The notes under the pieces are model-generated. The model did not search any database. It worked only from the letters and a program-made list of their open reading frames with translations, and was not told the origin of the DNA. From Marinobacter zhejiangensis (lineage in GTDB: Bacteria; Pseudomonadota; Gammaproteobacteria; Pseudomonadales; Oleiphilaceae), in NCBI RefSeq assembly GCF_900114775.1, contig NZ_FOUE01000004.1, positions 186,001-250,000 of the forward strand: DNA of 64,000 nucleotides, written 5' to 3'. Shown piece by piece: positions 1 through 11,148 of the stretch (its first letter is position 1; each line of letters opens with the position of its first letter). The translations under genes were made by a program, and so were the position numbers.

Positions 1-772
1 TGGGTGCCCTAAGGTCGGCCACGAAGTCGGCAATGGTTACGTCGATCTCATGGCCCACGGCGCTGACCGTTGGGATAGCGCACTGGGCAATGGCGCGGGC
101 CACTGCTTCTTCATTGAAACACCAGAGATCTTCCAGTGAGCCGCCCCCGCGACCAATGATCAAAACGTCCGCTTTGTTGTGGTGCTGTGCCAGCGTAATG
201 GCGTTAACAATGTCTGTCGTGGCGGCCTGGCCTTGAACAGCCGTGGGATACAGGGTTACCGGAACCGCAGGGCATCGCCGGGCCAGTACGCTCAGGATGT
301 CATGAATCGCTGCGCCCGTTGGTGACGTGACAACGCCAATGTGCCGAGGAGGAAAGGGGATGGGCCTCTTTCGCTCAGGGGCGAATAATCCTTCTTGCCC
401 AAGCTTTACCTTGAGGGCCTCAAAGGCCTGCTGAAGCGCCCCGAGTCCGGCAGGCTCCATGTGTTCCGCGATGATCTGGAAGTCCCCTCGATTTTCGTAA
501 AGGCTTACCTTGCCGCGAATTCGAACCAGGTCGCCCTCGCGGGGGATTGGCTGAATGCGCTGGTTGAAGCCCCGGAACATCGCGCACCGGACCTGACATT
601 TGCTGTCCTTGAGGGTGAAATACCAGTGCCCTGAGGATGGGCGGGAGAAGCTGGACAGCTCACCTTCGATCCATGCCTGCATAAAGCTGGTTTCCAGCAG
701 ATGGCGGACCTGGTGGTTCAGCTCGCTGACGGTGAGCGCTCTGGGACGGGCGGGATAGTCGAAATTATCCAT
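1..772 (-). CDS. xseA: Exodeoxyribonuclease VII large subunit (5' part; gene runs off the left edge)
   Basis: Reading the minus strand from an ATG at 772 gives an open frame of 257 codons to the window edge. The protein begins [20 protein letters not shown] and contains GHWYFTLKD and QVRCAMFR (N-terminal OB-fold, roughly residues 10-110), then [30 protein letters not shown] and [18 protein letters not shown], all matching the catalytic domain of E. coli XseA closely. With XseB the enzyme degrades single-stranded DNA to short oligonucleotides in both directions. About the first 57 percent of a roughly 450-residue protein is present. The gene is divergent from guaB, as in many gammaproteobacteria. 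No frameshift is seen in the visible part. Confidence 0.95.
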   Translation of the reverse strand, partial: MDNFDYPARPRALTVSELNHQVRHLLETSFMQAWIEGELSSFSRPSSGHWYFTLKDSKCQVRCAMFRGFNQRIQPIPREGDLVRIRGKVSLYENRGDFQIIAEHMEPAGLGALQQAFEALKVKLGQEGLFAPERKRPIPFPPRHIGVVTSPTGAAIHDILSVLARRCPAVPVTLYPTAVQGQAATTDIVNAITLAQHHNKADVLIIGRGGGSLEDLWCFNEEAVARAIAQCAIPTVSAVGHEIDVTIADFVADLRAP

Positions 773-880
773 GGATTCCTTCAGGTTAGGCCAGTTACAC
801 GTAGGTGATTGCCGAAAATATGGGGCACCAAAAATAGCCAAAATTCAAAAAGATGCAATCCCGAGCCTGTATTGGTGCGG

Positions 881-910
881 TTTACTGTTGTCAGTGACCT
901 AATTTATAAT
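881..910 (+). promoter_or_regulatory. Candidate sigma-70 promoter of guaB
   Basis: TTTACT at 881-886 and a perfect TATAAT at 905-910 are separated by 18 bases, about 100 bases upstream of the guaB start. The -10 is a full consensus match and the -35 matches four of six. I saw no clear PurR-type box between here and the start codon. It lies in the xseA-guaB divergent region (773-1007). Confidence 0.5.
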
Positions 911-953
911 CGCCCGATTAAGGTATTTGCTTTGTAACGGCCACCGGAAATAA

Positions 954-2471
<1,518 letters not shown>

Positions 2472-2484
2472 GCCAACCTGCTTT

Positions 2485-2510
2485 GGCCTGACCCATTTCC
2501 GGGTCAGGCC
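2485..2510 (+). terminator. Intercistronic hairpin between guaB and guaA
   Basis: GGCCTGACCC at 2485-2494 pairs perfectly with GGGTCAGGCC at 2501-2510 around a six-base loop. A short T-run (2517-2521) follows after six bases. The spacing between stem and T-run is longer than in a textbook terminator, so this may be a partial terminator, an attenuator or an mRNA-stability element that sets the guaB:guaA ratio. Confidence 0.55.
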
Positions 2511-2535
2511 ATCTACTTTTTGACTTGAGGAACAC

Positions 2536-4113
2536 ATGGCTCAGAACATCCATGACCACCGCATCCTGATTCTTGATTTTGGCTCCCAATACACCCAGCT
2601 GATTGCGCGCCGTGTCCGTGAAATCGGTGTCTACTGTGAAATCCGTGCATTCGATATTAGCGACGATGAACTTGCCGAGTTCAATCCCAAGGGGATCGTA
2701 TTGGCCGGTGGCCCCGAGTCGGTTACTCAGTTGGGTGGGCCGAGGGCTCCAGAGGGGCTGTTTGAGCGGGGTATTCCGGTCTTGGGTATCTGTTACGGCA
2801 TGCAGACCATGGCGGAACAGCTGGGCGGCAAGGTTGCCAGCTCCGACAAGCGAGAGTTTGGCTACGCGCAGGTGAAGGTTCGTGCCGAAGGGCCGCTACT
2901 CAGAGACATCACGGACCACGTTGGTCCGAACGGCGAGTCGTTGCTGGATGTCTGGATGAGCCACGGCGACAAGGTCGTGGTTATGCCTGAAGGGTTTGAG
3001 CTGCTGGCCTCCACAGAAAGCGCGCCGATTGCGGCCATGCAGGATGTCAGTCGCAACCTGTACGGTGTTCAGTTCCACCCGGAAGTAACGCACACCCTGC
3101 AAGGTAAACGCCTGCTGGAGCATTTTGCCCTTGATATCTGTCAGTGCGAGCCACTGTGGACACCGGCGAAGATTGTCGATGATGCCGTTGAGCAAATTCG
3201 CGCCCAGGTTGGCGGCGACAAAGTTCTGCTGGGGCTGTCCGGAGGGGTGGATTCCTCGGTTACCGCCGCGCTCCTGCATAAGGCCATTGGTGATCAGCTG
3301 ACGTGTGTGTTCGTTGATAACGGTCTGTTGCGCCTGAACGAAGGCGAGCAGGTGATGGACATGTTTGCCCGGAATATGGGCGTGAAGGTTATCAAGGCAG
3401 ACGCCGAAGACCTGTTCCTTTCTCGTCTGACCGGTGTTCAGGATCCAGAGCAGAAGCGTAAGATCATTGGTAACACCTTTATCGAAGTGTTCGATGAAGA
3501 AGCAGCCCGGATTACCGACGTTAACTGGCTGGCGCAAGGCACCATCTACCCCGACGTGATTGAGTCCGCTGCAGCAAAAACCGGTAAAGCCCACGTCATC
3601 AAGTCTCACCACAATGTAGGTGGCCTACCCGAGACCATGAAGCTCAAGCTGGTGGAGCCGCTGCGGGAGCTGTTCAAGGATGAGGTCCGTAAAATTGGTC
3701 TGGAGCTCGGCCTGCCATACGATATGGTTTACCGTCATCCATTCCCGGGGCCTGGTCTGGGTGTTCGGATTCTCGGTGAGGTCAAGAAAGAGTACGCCGA
3801 TATCCTGCGTCGGGCCGATGCGATTTTCCTTGAAGAGCTGCACCGTGCCGATTACTACCACAAAACCAGCCAGGCCTTCGCGGTTTTCTTGCCGGTGAAG
3901 TCGGTAGGTGTGGTCGGTGATGCTCGTCGCTATGAATACGTTGTTGCGCTTCGGGCCGTCGAAACGGTGGATTTCATGACCGCGCGTTGGGCTCACTTGC
4001 CGTATGACTTGCTGGAAACTGTTTCCAACCGGGTCATCAACGAGATTTCCGGAATTTCCCGCGTCACCTACGACGTGTCGTCCAAGCCGCCTGCCACGAT
4101 CGAGTGGGAATAA
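2536..4113 (+). CDS. guaA: GMP synthase (glutamine-hydrolysing)
   Basis: Converts XMP to GMP using glutamine and ATP in the cytoplasm. The 525 residues equal the E. coli length. The N-terminal class I glutamine amidotransferase domain (about 1-200) has the nucleophile in GICYGMQ (Cys86) and the His/Glu pair in QFHPEVTHT. The ATP-pyrophosphatase domain carries the PP-loop [10 protein letters not shown] near residue 235. The C-terminal dimerisation domain ends in KPPATIEWE, the typical family ending. AGGAAC precedes the ATG. It forms the guaBA pair with the upstream gene. Confidence 0.98.
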   Translation: MAQNIHDHRILILDFGSQYTQLIARRVREIGVYCEIRAFDISDDELAEFNPKGIVLAGGPESVTQLGGPRAPEGLFERGIPVLGICYGMQTMAEQLGGKVASSDKREFGYAQVKVRAEGPLLRDITDHVGPNGESLLDVWMSHGDKVVVMPEGFELLASTESAPIAAMQDVSRNLYGVQFHPEVTHTLQGKRLLEHFALDICQCEPLWTPAKIVDDAVEQIRAQVGGDKVLLGLSGGVDSSVTAALLHKAIGDQLTCVFVDNGLLRLNEGEQVMDMFARNMGVKVIKADAEDLFLSRLTGVQDPEQKRKIIGNTFIEVFDEEAARITDVNWLAQGTIYPDVIESAAAKTGKAHVIKSHHNVGGLPETMKLKLVEPLRELFKDEVRKIGLELGLPYDMVYRHPFPGPGLGVRILGEVKKEYADILRRADAIFLEELHRADYYHKTSQAFAVFLPVKSVGVVGDARRYEYVVALRAVETVDFMTARWAHLPYDLLETVSNRVINEISGISRVTYDVSSKPPATIEWE

Positions 4114-4122
4114 ACTTTCTTT

Positions 4123-4620
4123 ATGGTGGGTGAGTCCGATGACCGGGCCTGGATGGCCCGGGCGCTGGAGTTAGCGAGGCTGGCGGCCGCAGCGGGAGAA
4201 GTACCGGTTGGCGCCGTGGTCGTTCGGGATGGCAAGGAGATTGGCGCTGGCTACAATTCACCAATCAGCGGTTGTGATCCCACGGCGCATGCAGAAATTC
4301 GGGCCTTGAGGGATGCAGCGGCGAGAGTGGGCAATTACCGGCTTTCTGGTGCGACGCTTTATGTGACCCTTGAGCCTTGTGGTATGTGTGCTGGCGCAAT
4401 TGTACACAGCCGGGTATCGCGGGTGGTGTATGGTGCGACTGAGCCGAAAGCGGGCGCTATCGAGTCTACCCGGCGAGCCCTCGAAGATGCTTCGGTGAAT
4501 TGGCGGGTAGAAGCTGCAGGCGGCGTTCTTGAAGCTGACTGTAGTCATGAAATTACGGCATTTTTTGCCAGGCGCCGGGTCGAGCATCGGCGACGACGCC
4601 AGTGCCAGGCTGACGCCTAA
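4123..4620 (+). CDS. tadA: tRNA-specific adenosine deaminase
   Basis: Deaminates A34 to inosine in tRNA-Arg(ACG), which is needed to read CGN codons. The 165-residue protein has the zinc deaminase signature HAEIRAL (zinc ligand His56, proton shuttle Glu58) and PCGMCAGAIVHSR (zinc ligands Cys86 and Cys89). Length and motif order fit TadA rather than a cytidine deaminase. It starts only nine bases after guaA and is probably co-transcribed. The ribosome site at this ATG is weak, so the exact N-terminus is uncertain. The C-terminal tail is basic (RRRVEHRRRRQ). Confidence 0.93.
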   Translation: MVGESDDRAWMARALELARLAAAAGEVPVGAVVVRDGKEIGAGYNSPISGCDPTAHAEIRALRDAAARVGNYRLSGATLYVTLEPCGMCAGAIVHSRVSRVVYGATEPKAGAIESTRRALEDASVNWRVEAAGGVLEADCSHEITAFFARRRVEHRRRRQCQADA

Positions 4621-4658
4621 TTAGAAACAGTGGTTCAGGGAAGGAGTGAGATCACACC

Positions 4659-5645
4659 ATGAAAGTATTGGTCACCGGTGGAGCCGGGTACATTGGAAGT
4701 CACGTGGTTCGGCAGCTTGGGGCTGCTGGCCATGATGTGGTTGTCTTTGACAATTTATCGACCGGTTATCGCTGGGCCGTCACCTGTGGTGAGCTGATTG
4801 TTGGTGATCTGGCCGATGAGGATGCCCTGGAAGCGGTCTTTCAGGCGCATCAGTTTCAGGCTGTGCTCCATTTCGCTGCGAATATTGTGGTGCCCGAATC
4901 GGTCACCAACCCCCTGAAGTACTACAGCAACAACACCCGTAATACCCTCAATCTCTTAAAGGCGATCGACCGCCACCAGATCCCCTATATGGTGTTTTCG
5001 TCAACGGCCGCTGTCTATGGTATGCCGGAGCAGACAGTGCTGACGGAAGACCTGCCGCTCGCGCCGATTAACCCCTATGGCGCCTCGAAAATGATGAGCG
5101 AACGGATGATTATGGACTTGGCGGCCGCCACCAGCCTCAAGTATGTCATCCTGCGTTATTTCAATGTCGCAGGGGCTAATCCGGAGGGGCTGCTGGGGCA
5201 GGCAACGCCGGAAGCAACGCACCTGATCAAGGTTGCTTGTGAGTGCGTTACCGGTGCGCGAGAAGGTATGAGTGTGTTTGGCACGGACTACGAGACACGG
5301 GATGGAACCTGTATTCGCGACTATATCCATGTCGAGGACCTGGCCAAGGCCCACGTCATGGCGTTGGATTACATGGCGGATGGCGGCAAGTCGGATGTTC
5401 TTAATTGTGGCTACGGGCGCGGGTTTACCGTGCGCGAAGTTATTGATGTGGTTCAGCGGTTGTCAGGTGTTGAATTCCCTGTGCAGGAAACCGGGCGACG
5501 AGCTGGAGACCCGGCGGCGTTGATGGCTGATAACCGGCGTATCTCAAAAGTGCTCGGCTGGGCGCCGGATCATGACGATCTTGAAACGATCGTGCAGACA
5601 GCTCTGAACTGGGAAAAGATATGGCAGGCCAGGAAGAGCTCCTGA
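4659..5645 (+). CDS. galE: UDP-glucose 4-epimerase
   Basis: Interconverts UDP-glucose and UDP-galactose for glycan synthesis. It is an extended short-chain dehydrogenase/reductase of 328 residues. The NAD site is TGGAGYIGSH at residues 6-15 and the catalytic pair is Tyr140/Lys144 in NPYGASK. The segment RYFNVAGANPEGLLGQ and the C-terminal ETGRRAGDPAAL match GalE rather than other sugar-nucleotide epimerases. AAGGAG precedes the ATG. It is followed by ugd after 63 bases holding a small hairpin (GTCGGT 5663-5668, ACCGAC 5673-5678), so the pair likely supplies UDP-Gal and UDP-GlcA. Confidence 0.93.
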   Translation: MKVLVTGGAGYIGSHVVRQLGAAGHDVVVFDNLSTGYRWAVTCGELIVGDLADEDALEAVFQAHQFQAVLHFAANIVVPESVTNPLKYYSNNTRNTLNLLKAIDRHQIPYMVFSSTAAVYGMPEQTVLTEDLPLAPINPYGASKMMSERMIMDLAAATSLKYVILRYFNVAGANPEGLLGQATPEATHLIKVACECVTGAREGMSVFGTDYETRDGTCIRDYIHVEDLAKAHVMALDYMADGGKSDVLNCGYGRGFTVREVIDVVQRLSGVEFPVQETGRRAGDPAALMADNRRISKVLGWAPDHDDLETIVQTALNWEKIWQARKSS

Positions 5646-5708
5646 TCGCCAGCTTCCTTTGCGTCGGTGTTAACCGACCGAATATTTGAATAGATTGGGA
5701 TCCAAGAA

Positions 5709-7052
5709 ATGAAGATAACGATTTTTGGTACAGGGTACGTAGGTCTGGTTACCGGTGCCTGCCTCGCGGACGTGGGGCACGACGTGATCTGCATGGATGT
5801 TGACCACGGCAAGATCGAAAAGCTGCGCAATGGCCATATCCCCATCTATGAGCCCGGGCTGGAGCCGATTGTTAAGCATAACGTTGAAGCGGGCCGGCTC
5901 TCTTTCACAACAGATCCTGAAGAGGCTGTTCGTCACGGCTTGATCCAGTTCATCGCAGTGGGTACGCCGCCAGACGAAGACGGATCGGCAGACTTGCAGT
6001 ATGTGACGGCGGTTGCTCGGACTATCGGGCAGTGCATGGATGACTATCGGGTGGTTGTCGACAAGTCTACAGTGCCGGTTGGCACTGGCGACAAGGTGAG
6101 TGCCGCGGTTCGCTCCGAACTCGATAAGCGCGGTCTGGAGCTTGAGTTTGACGTGGTGTCCAACCCCGAATTCCTCAAGGAAGGTGCCGCAATCAGTGAT
6201 TTCATGAAACCGGACCGGATTGTCGTGGGTACTGATAGCGAGCGTGCTCGGGAGTTGCTGCGGGAAACCTACTACCCGTTCAACCGCAATCATGATCGGA
6301 TGATCTTCATGGACATCCGGTCAGCGGAGCTGACCAAGTACGCGGCCAACGCGATGCTCGCCACCAAGATCAGTTTTATGAATGAAATCGCCAACCTGTC
6401 CGAGCGCCTGGGGGCAGACATTGAGGCGGTCCGGCGTGGTATCGGGTCGGACCCGCGCATTGGCTATCATTTCATTTATCCCGGTTGTGGCTATGGTGGT
6501 TCCTGTTTTCCGAAGGATGTCCAGGCGTTGGCTCGTACCGCACGGAGCTGTGACTATGATGCAAAACTGCTGAACGCGGTCGAGGACGTGAACCTGGCCC
6601 AGAAGCACGTGTTGTTCGATAAGATCAGTCACTATTTCCAGGGAAATCTCGAAGGAAAAGTGATTGCCCTGTGGGGACTGGCGTTCAAGCCGAATACCGA
6701 TGACATGCGGGAAGCATCATCCCGTACCTTGATGGAGTCTCTATGGAAGGCCGGTGCCAAGGTCCAGGCTTTCGACCCAGAGGCGATGGCAGAAACCCAG
6801 CGTATCTATGGTGACCAGGAAGGGCTGGCACTGAGTGGCACCAAAGAGCAGGCGCTCAAAGGCGCGGATGTTCTGGTTATCTGTACCGAATGGAAGGAAT
6901 TCCGTTCGCCAGACTTTGCCAGTATTGCTGCTGTCCTCAGCGAACCAGTGGTGTTTGATGGTCGTAACCTGTACGAACCGGAAATGCTGGATCGTCATGG
7001 CCTGATCTACTACGCCATTGGTCGTGGCCATAACCAGTTCCGGGCGGGCTGA
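5709..7052 (+). CDS. ugd: UDP-glucose 6-dehydrogenase
   Basis: Oxidises UDP-glucose twice to UDP-glucuronate using NAD+. The 447-residue protein has the Rossmann motif [15 protein letters not shown] at the N-terminus, the central [12 protein letters not shown] segment, and the catalytic cysteine Cys266 in [10 protein letters not shown]. The C-terminal UDP-binding domain includes [19 protein letters not shown]-GlcA can feed the epimerase at 27.1 kb to make UDP-GalA for the exopolysaccharide locus. No anomalies are seen. Confidence 0.96.
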   Translation: MKITIFGTGYVGLVTGACLADVGHDVICMDVDHGKIEKLRNGHIPIYEPGLEPIVKHNVEAGRLSFTTDPEEAVRHGLIQFIAVGTPPDEDGSADLQYVTAVARTIGQCMDDYRVVVDKSTVPVGTGDKVSAAVRSELDKRGLELEFDVVSNPEFLKEGAAISDFMKPDRIVVGTDSERARELLRETYYPFNRNHDRMIFMDIRSAELTKYAANAMLATKISFMNEIANLSERLGADIEAVRRGIGSDPRIGYHFIYPGCGYGGSCFPKDVQALARTARSCDYDAKLLNAVEDVNLAQKHVLFDKISHYFQGNLEGKVIALWGLAFKPNTDDMREASSRTLMESLWKAGAKVQAFDPEAMAETQRIYGDQEGLALSGTKEQALKGADVLVICTEWKEFRSPDFASIAAVLSEPVVFDGRNLYEPEMLDRHGLIYYAIGRGHNQFRAG

Positions 7053-7072
7053 AAGACAGGGAGTAAGTGACA

Positions 7073-7495
7073 ATGGGGTTCCAGCTTCACGAAAGGTTGC
7101 AGGCAGACACCGTTCAGATCGGTAGCACCGATTTGTGTGAAGTGTTGCTGATGAACGATTCGGCCTGGCCGTGGGTGGTGCTGGTGCCGCGCAGAGAAGG
7201 CATAAGGGAAATCTATGAGCTCCCTGATGCTGATCAGGTGCAGTTGTTGAAGGAATCGTCAGCGTTGGGGCAGGGCCTTATGGCGCTGTTCGGGGGCGAT
7301 AAGCTTAATATCGGTGTCCTCGGTAACATGGTGCCCCAGCTGCACCTGCACCATATTGTTCGGTTTGAGGGCGACCCGGCGTGGCCGGGCCCCGTTTGGG
7401 GAAAGCAGGCTCCGGTTCCCTATAGTACGGATCAGCTTGCGCAAAAGCTGGACGAGCTCAAACCGGTTGTTGACCGGCTGTTGTCGGTTCGTTGA
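7073..7495 (+). CDS. HIT-family nucleotide-binding protein
   Basis: A protein of 140 residues with the histidine-triad signature QLHLHHIVR near residues 93-101 and the upstream WPWVVLVPRR strand found in HIT domains. The family comprises nucleotide hydrolases or transferases acting on phosphoanhydrides or phosphoramidates; the exact substrate cannot be told from sequence. The ATG at 7073 is preferred over the GTG at 7067 because GGGAG sits at a proper distance. It follows ugd by 20 bases and may be co-transcribed. Confidence 0.85.
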   Translation: MGFQLHERLQADTVQIGSTDLCEVLLMNDSAWPWVVLVPRREGIREIYELPDADQVQLLKESSALGQGLMALFGGDKLNIGVLGNMVPQLHLHHIVRFEGDPAWPGPVWGKQAPVPYSTDQLAQKLDELKPVVDRLLSVR

Positions 7496-7512
7496 TCTCC
7501 TCGGAGGGCTGC

Positions 7513-8133
7513 CTAGTTCTGGCTCATACTCGCCAGGGTTTGTGAGCCCACCAGGATCATCCGCAGTTCCTGTTTCAGCTTTGTTTTGAGGATGTCCCGC
7601 TCTTTGGGGGTGCAGTCCAGTGCCTCCGCCCCCTGATTAAACACCAGCGTGACCATGGCTTCAGCGACTATTCTGGGGTCTGAAAGTAGACGCCCCTCCT
7701 CGTCGGCAAAGCGGCTTAGGTCATCTGCCAATTCTGTGACAAAGTGGTCGATTTCGGCGCGAATGGCCGTTCGGAAAGGTTTCGAAACACCGGTCCGCTC
7801 CCGCAACATCAACCGGAACAGGTTGGCGTTGTTGCCAAGATATTCCATAAACGTATCGACGGAGGTGCTGATGGCGCTTCCATTCCGCGCGATACGCTTG
7901 CGGGCCTGGCGCATTAATTGACGCAGGGCTACGCCACCCTCATCAACGAGGGCCAGTCCTAATTCATCCAGTTCCGAAAAGTGGCGGTAAAACGACGTTG
8001 GCGCAATGCCGGCTTCACGAGCGACTTCCCTCAGGCTGAGGCTGCCAAAACCTCGGTCGGCACTGAGTTGGGCCAGGGCCGCGTCCATCAATGCTCGCCG
8101 TGTTCGGAGTTTTTGTTCAGCTCGGGATGACAC
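7513..8133 (-). CDS. fabR: TetR-type repressor of unsaturated fatty acid synthesis
   Basis: A regulator of 206 residues. The N-terminal helix-turn-helix (residues about 8-55, with [22 protein letters not shown]) is almost identical to that of E. coli FabR, and the similarity continues through [24 protein letters not shown] and LMLRERTG. FabR represses fabA/fabB-type or desaturase genes according to acyl-CoA/ACP pools. The match covers the ligand domain as well, so FabR fits better than a generic TetR call, although the Pseudomonas regulator DesT is a related alternative. It converges with the HIT gene (17 bases apart). No target gene is adjacent. Confidence 0.85.
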   Translation of the reverse strand: MSSRAEQKLRTRRALMDAALAQLSADRGFGSLSLREVAREAGIAPTSFYRHFSELDELGLALVDEGGVALRQLMRQARKRIARNGSAISTSVDTFMEYLGNNANLFRLMLRERTGVSKPFRTAIRAEIDHFVTELADDLSRFADEEGRLLSDPRIVAEAMVTLVFNQGAEALDCTPKERDILKTKLKQELRMILVGSQTLASMSQN

Positions 8134-8222
8134 TCGCGTTCTCCAGTCAGAAAGTGCGAAAGCTGGCTATTCTAGCCCCTGACTCCGCAACCGTCATCTT
8201 TGAGTACGTATTGGCGTTTGAC

Positions 8223-8277
8223 TGAGCGCTCATCGCTGAAAACGAAGCCTGATTTTCAGGGGCATTGTGTTTATAAT
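8223..8277 (+). promoter_or_regulatory. Palindrome and candidate -10 between fabR and fmdB
   Basis: The fabR-fmdB divergent region (8134-8347) holds the perfect 10-base palindrome TGAGCGCTCA at 8223-8232 and a consensus TATAAT at 8272-8277, about 70 bases before fmdB. The matching -35 is weak (CTGATT at 8249-8254, 17-base spacer). The palindrome could be an operator, possibly for FabR, but it does not match the published E. coli FabR site well. Confidence 0.35.
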
Positions 8278-8347
8278 GTCCCGCTTTTCCTGCGGAGTTG
8301 AGTTGAGACTCATTTAGCGGGTCTGATTTGTTGTCAGGGTATACACG

Positions 8348-8590
8348 ATGCCAATTTATGAATACGTCTGTGACGCCTGTGGTTTCGAAAAGGACGTGAT
8401 CCAGAAAATGAGCGATGCGCCATTGAAGGATTGTCCGACCTGCAGTGAACCCTCTTTCCGTAAGAGGATATCGGCAGCAGGTTTTCGGCTTGCGGGCTCC
8501 GGCTGGTATGAAACCGATTTCAAAACCGGTAGCAAGAAGAACCTGGCGGATAACAGCAAGTCATCTCCTTCAGAATCAGCCGCAGGCTGA
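8348..8590 (+). CDS. FmdB-type zinc-ribbon protein
   Basis: A small protein of 80 residues starting MPIYEYVCDACGFEKDVIQK. Two CxxC pairs (CDAC near residues 9-12 and CPTC near 29-32) form a rubredoxin-like zinc ribbon typical of the FmdB family. The C-terminal 25 residues are polar and low-complexity. Members are often encoded directly before aspS, as here. Its biochemical role is not established; a regulatory or zinc-binding accessory role is usually proposed. Confidence 0.85.
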   Translation: MPIYEYVCDACGFEKDVIQKMSDAPLKDCPTCSEPSFRKRISAAGFRLAGSGWYETDFKTGSKKNLADNSKSSPSESAAG

Positions 8591-8629
8591 ACCAACAATT
8601 TACGCACATTGAAATTAATGGGAATGGGT

Positions 8630-10441
8630 ATGCGCAGTCATTATTGCGGTGGAATCAACGAGTCTCATATTGATCAGGATGTAACCCTGTGTGGTTGGGT
8701 TCATCGTCGTCGGGATCACGGTGGTGTTATTTTCCTTGATCTGCGTGATCGGGACGGTATTTCCCAGGTCGTATTCGACCCCGATACCCCGGAAAGCTTT
8801 TCACTGGCGGAAAAGGTTCGCAGTGAGTTTGTTATCCAGGTTACCGGTCGTGTCCGTCGTCGTCCTGCCGGCACCGAAAATGACAATATGCCCACCGGTC
8901 AGGTGGAACTGTTGGGTAAGCAGCTGACTATCCTAAACGCCGCTGTAACGCCTCCGTTCCCTCTGGATGAGCACGTTGATGTGGGTGAGGACGTTCGCCT
9001 GCGCTACCGTTTTATCGACCTGCGTCGTCCGGAAATGCTGAACCGTCTTCGCTTCCGCTCCAAGGTAACCAGTTACATTCGTAACTACCTGGATCGCAAC
9101 GAATTCATGGACGTTGAAACCCCGATTTTGACCCGTGCGACACCGGAAGGGGCCCGAGACTACCTGGTACCGAGCCGTACCCATAACGGTTCTTTCTTTG
9201 CGCTGCCGCAGTCTCCACAGCTGTTCAAACAGATGCTGATGGTGTCTGGTATGGATCGCTACTACCAGATCGCCAAGTGCTTCCGCGACGAGGATCTGCG
9301 CGCAGATCGTCAGCCGGAGTTTACCCAGATCGACATGGAGGCCTCCTTTGTAAACGAAGAAGACCTGATGTCGATCACCGAAGGCATGATTCGTGAGCTG
9401 TTCAAAGACCTGCTGAAGGTTGAATTGCCGGCGTTCCCACGCATGCCCTACGAAGAGGCGATGCGCCGCTATGGTAGCGACAAACCAGACCTACGGATTC
9501 CGTTGGAACTGATTGATGTTGCTGATCTGGTTGAAGGCGTTGACTTCAAGGTGTTTGCTGGTCCGGCCAAAGATCCGAAAGGGCGTGTGGCGGCACTGCG
9601 TGTACCTCAGGGTGGCGAACTCACCCGTAAGCAGATTGATGAGTACACCAAGTTTGTTGGCATCTATGGCGCCAAGGGGCTGGCTTACATCAAGGTGAAC
9701 GATCTGAGCAAAGGAGCTGAAGGGCTTCAGTCTCCAATCGTCAAATTCCTGGGTGACGACGTTGCGCTGGCCGTTATCGAGCGTGTTGCCGCTGAGGATG
9801 GCGATATCGTGTTCTTTGGCGCGGACAGCCGGACCGTCGTTAACGAAGCCCTTGGCGCACTGCGAATCAGAGTGGGCCACGACCTCAACATGCTCACCAG
9901 TGAGTGGGCGCCAATGTGGGTGGTGGACTTCCCGATGTTTGAAGAAACGCCGGATGGTGGCCTGACGGCTATTCACCATCCGTTCACCGCTCCGTCTTGC
10001 TCTCCGGAAGAGCTGGAAGCGTCACCGGCGACTGCACTGTCCCGGGCCTATGACATGGTATTGAATGGAACAGAGCTGGGCGGCGGATCGATTCGTATCC
10101 ATGACGAAAGCATGCAGGAGACGGTATTCCGCATCTTGGGCATCAATCATGAAGAGGCCCGAAGCAAGTTCGGCTTCCTGTTGGATGCGCTCAAGTTTGG
10201 CTGCCCGCCGCACGGTGGGTTGGCGTTCGGCCTCGATCGTCTGATCATGTTGATGACCGGTGCAGCGTCCATTCGTGACGTTATTGCGTTCCCGAAAACC
10301 CAGAGCGCAACCTGCCTGATGACCCGGGCACCGGGTATCGTTGACGATAAGCAGCTCAAGGAGCTAAACATTCGTCTGCGTAAGCCGGCTGCCAAGGCGG
10401 AAGATGCCAAGGCCGAAAGTACAGAGAACGCTGAAGGCTGA
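8630..10441 (+). CDS. aspS: Aspartyl-tRNA synthetase
   Basis: Class II synthetase charging tRNA-Asp. From the ATG at 8630 the product is 603 residues, starting [27 protein letters not shown] in register with the E. coli enzyme; in-frame ATGs at 8618 and 8624 and a TTG at 8609 are less likely. It has the N-terminal OB-fold anticodon-binding domain (about 1-105), class II motif 2 ([16 protein letters not shown]), the bacterial GAD insertion (about 290-410) and motif 3 (GLAFGLDRL). The C-terminal tail after about residue 585 is Ala/Lys/Glu-rich and is probably disordered. Confidence 0.97.
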   Translation: MRSHYCGGINESHIDQDVTLCGWVHRRRDHGGVIFLDLRDRDGISQVVFDPDTPESFSLAEKVRSEFVIQVTGRVRRRPAGTENDNMPTGQVELLGKQLTILNAAVTPPFPLDEHVDVGEDVRLRYRFIDLRRPEMLNRLRFRSKVTSYIRNYLDRNEFMDVETPILTRATPEGARDYLVPSRTHNGSFFALPQSPQLFKQMLMVSGMDRYYQIAKCFRDEDLRADRQPEFTQIDMEASFVNEEDLMSITEGMIRELFKDLLKVELPAFPRMPYEEAMRRYGSDKPDLRIPLELIDVADLVEGVDFKVFAGPAKDPKGRVAALRVPQGGELTRKQIDEYTKFVGIYGAKGLAYIKVNDLSKGAEGLQSPIVKFLGDDVALAVIERVAAEDGDIVFFGADSRTVVNEALGALRIRVGHDLNMLTSEWAPMWVVDFPMFEETPDGGLTAIHHPFTAPSCSPEELEASPATALSRAYDMVLNGTELGGGSIRIHDESMQETVFRILGINHEEARSKFGFLLDALKFGCPPHGGLAFGLDRLIMLMTGAASIRDVIAFPKTQSATCLMTRAPGIVDDKQLKELNIRLRKPAAKAEDAKAESTENAEG

Positions 10442-10456
10442 TATTGGCCTGAGATA

Positions 10457-10548
10457 GGGCTCGCCACGGCGAGCCCAAGCCCCCATCCGTCAGGTTTCGC
10501 TCCATCCTGACGGGCGGAGGCAAAGTGCCGACTGGCTGTTTAGCCAGT
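10457..10548 (+). terminator. Cluster of three hairpins between aspS and ruvC
   Basis: Three perfect inverted repeats lie within 92 bases. GGGCTCGCC/GGCGAGCCC spans 10457-10476 with almost no loop. CCGTCAGG (10487-10494) pairs with CCTGACGG (10506-10513). ACTGGCT (10531-10537) pairs with AGCCAGT (10542-10548) and is followed by TTTT. The last could act as a weak rho-independent terminator for fmdB-aspS; the first two lack a T-run. Confidence 0.5.
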
Positions 10549-10567
10549 TTTCAGACCAGGAGAGTTT

Positions 10568-11113
10568 GTGGCCATTATTCTTGGTGTGGACCCCGGTTCC
10601 CGAATTACCGGGTATGGCATTATCCGAACCCAGGGGCGTCAGCTGGAGTACCTTGATAGCGGGTGCATTCGTCTTGGCGAAAAGCCGCTTGCAGAAAGGC
10701 TCCAGACCATCTTCCACAGTCTTGCGACACTGATTGGCGAATACCGTCCCGACGAATTTGCCATTGAGCAGGTGTTCATGGCTCGTAATCCAGATTCGGC
10801 ATTGAAGCTTGGCCAAGCCCGTGGCGCTGCCATTGTTAGTGCGGCAAACAGCGGCTTGCCGGTCTTTGAGTACTCCGCTCGTCAGGTCAAGCAGGCCGTG
10901 GTGGGGCGGGGGAGTGCAGAGAAATCTCAGGTTCAGCATATGGTGCAGGCCATTCTAGGTTTGTCGCGAAAGCCGCAGGCGGATGCCGCTGACGCCTTGG
11001 CCATTGCCATGTGCCATGCTCACATGAGCCAGAGTGTAGTCCGGGTCGGCGCGGGGTCACCGCAGTCGGGCGCCGGTGCTCGTGGCAAGGTTCGTGGCGG
11101 TCGAATCCGCTGA
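10568..11113 (+). CDS. ruvC: Holliday junction endonuclease RuvC
   Basis: Resolves Holliday junctions by paired nicks after RuvAB branch migration. The 181-residue product begins with the RNase H-like strand [14 protein letters not shown] that carries the first catalytic Asp. FAIEQVF supplies the catalytic Glu and [15 protein letters not shown] the C-terminal acidic residues. The start is a GTG at 10568 preceded by CCAGGAGAG. The C-terminal tail is Gly/Arg-rich. It is followed by ruvA and ruvB. Confidence 0.96.
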   Translation: MAIILGVDPGSRITGYGIIRTQGRQLEYLDSGCIRLGEKPLAERLQTIFHSLATLIGEYRPDEFAIEQVFMARNPDSALKLGQARGAAIVSAANSGLPVFEYSARQVKQAVVGRGSAEKSQVQHMVQAILGLSRKPQADAADALAIAMCHAHMSQSVVRVGAGSPQSGAGARGKVRGGRIR

Positions 11114-11148
11114 CGGCCTAACGATCATAAGGTTTGAGGAGAGTTTCG

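Noticed and set aside
888..910. TTGTCA upstream of TATAAT as the guaB -35
   Set aside because: The spacer would be only 11 bases; TTTACT at 881-886 with an 18-base spacer fits better.
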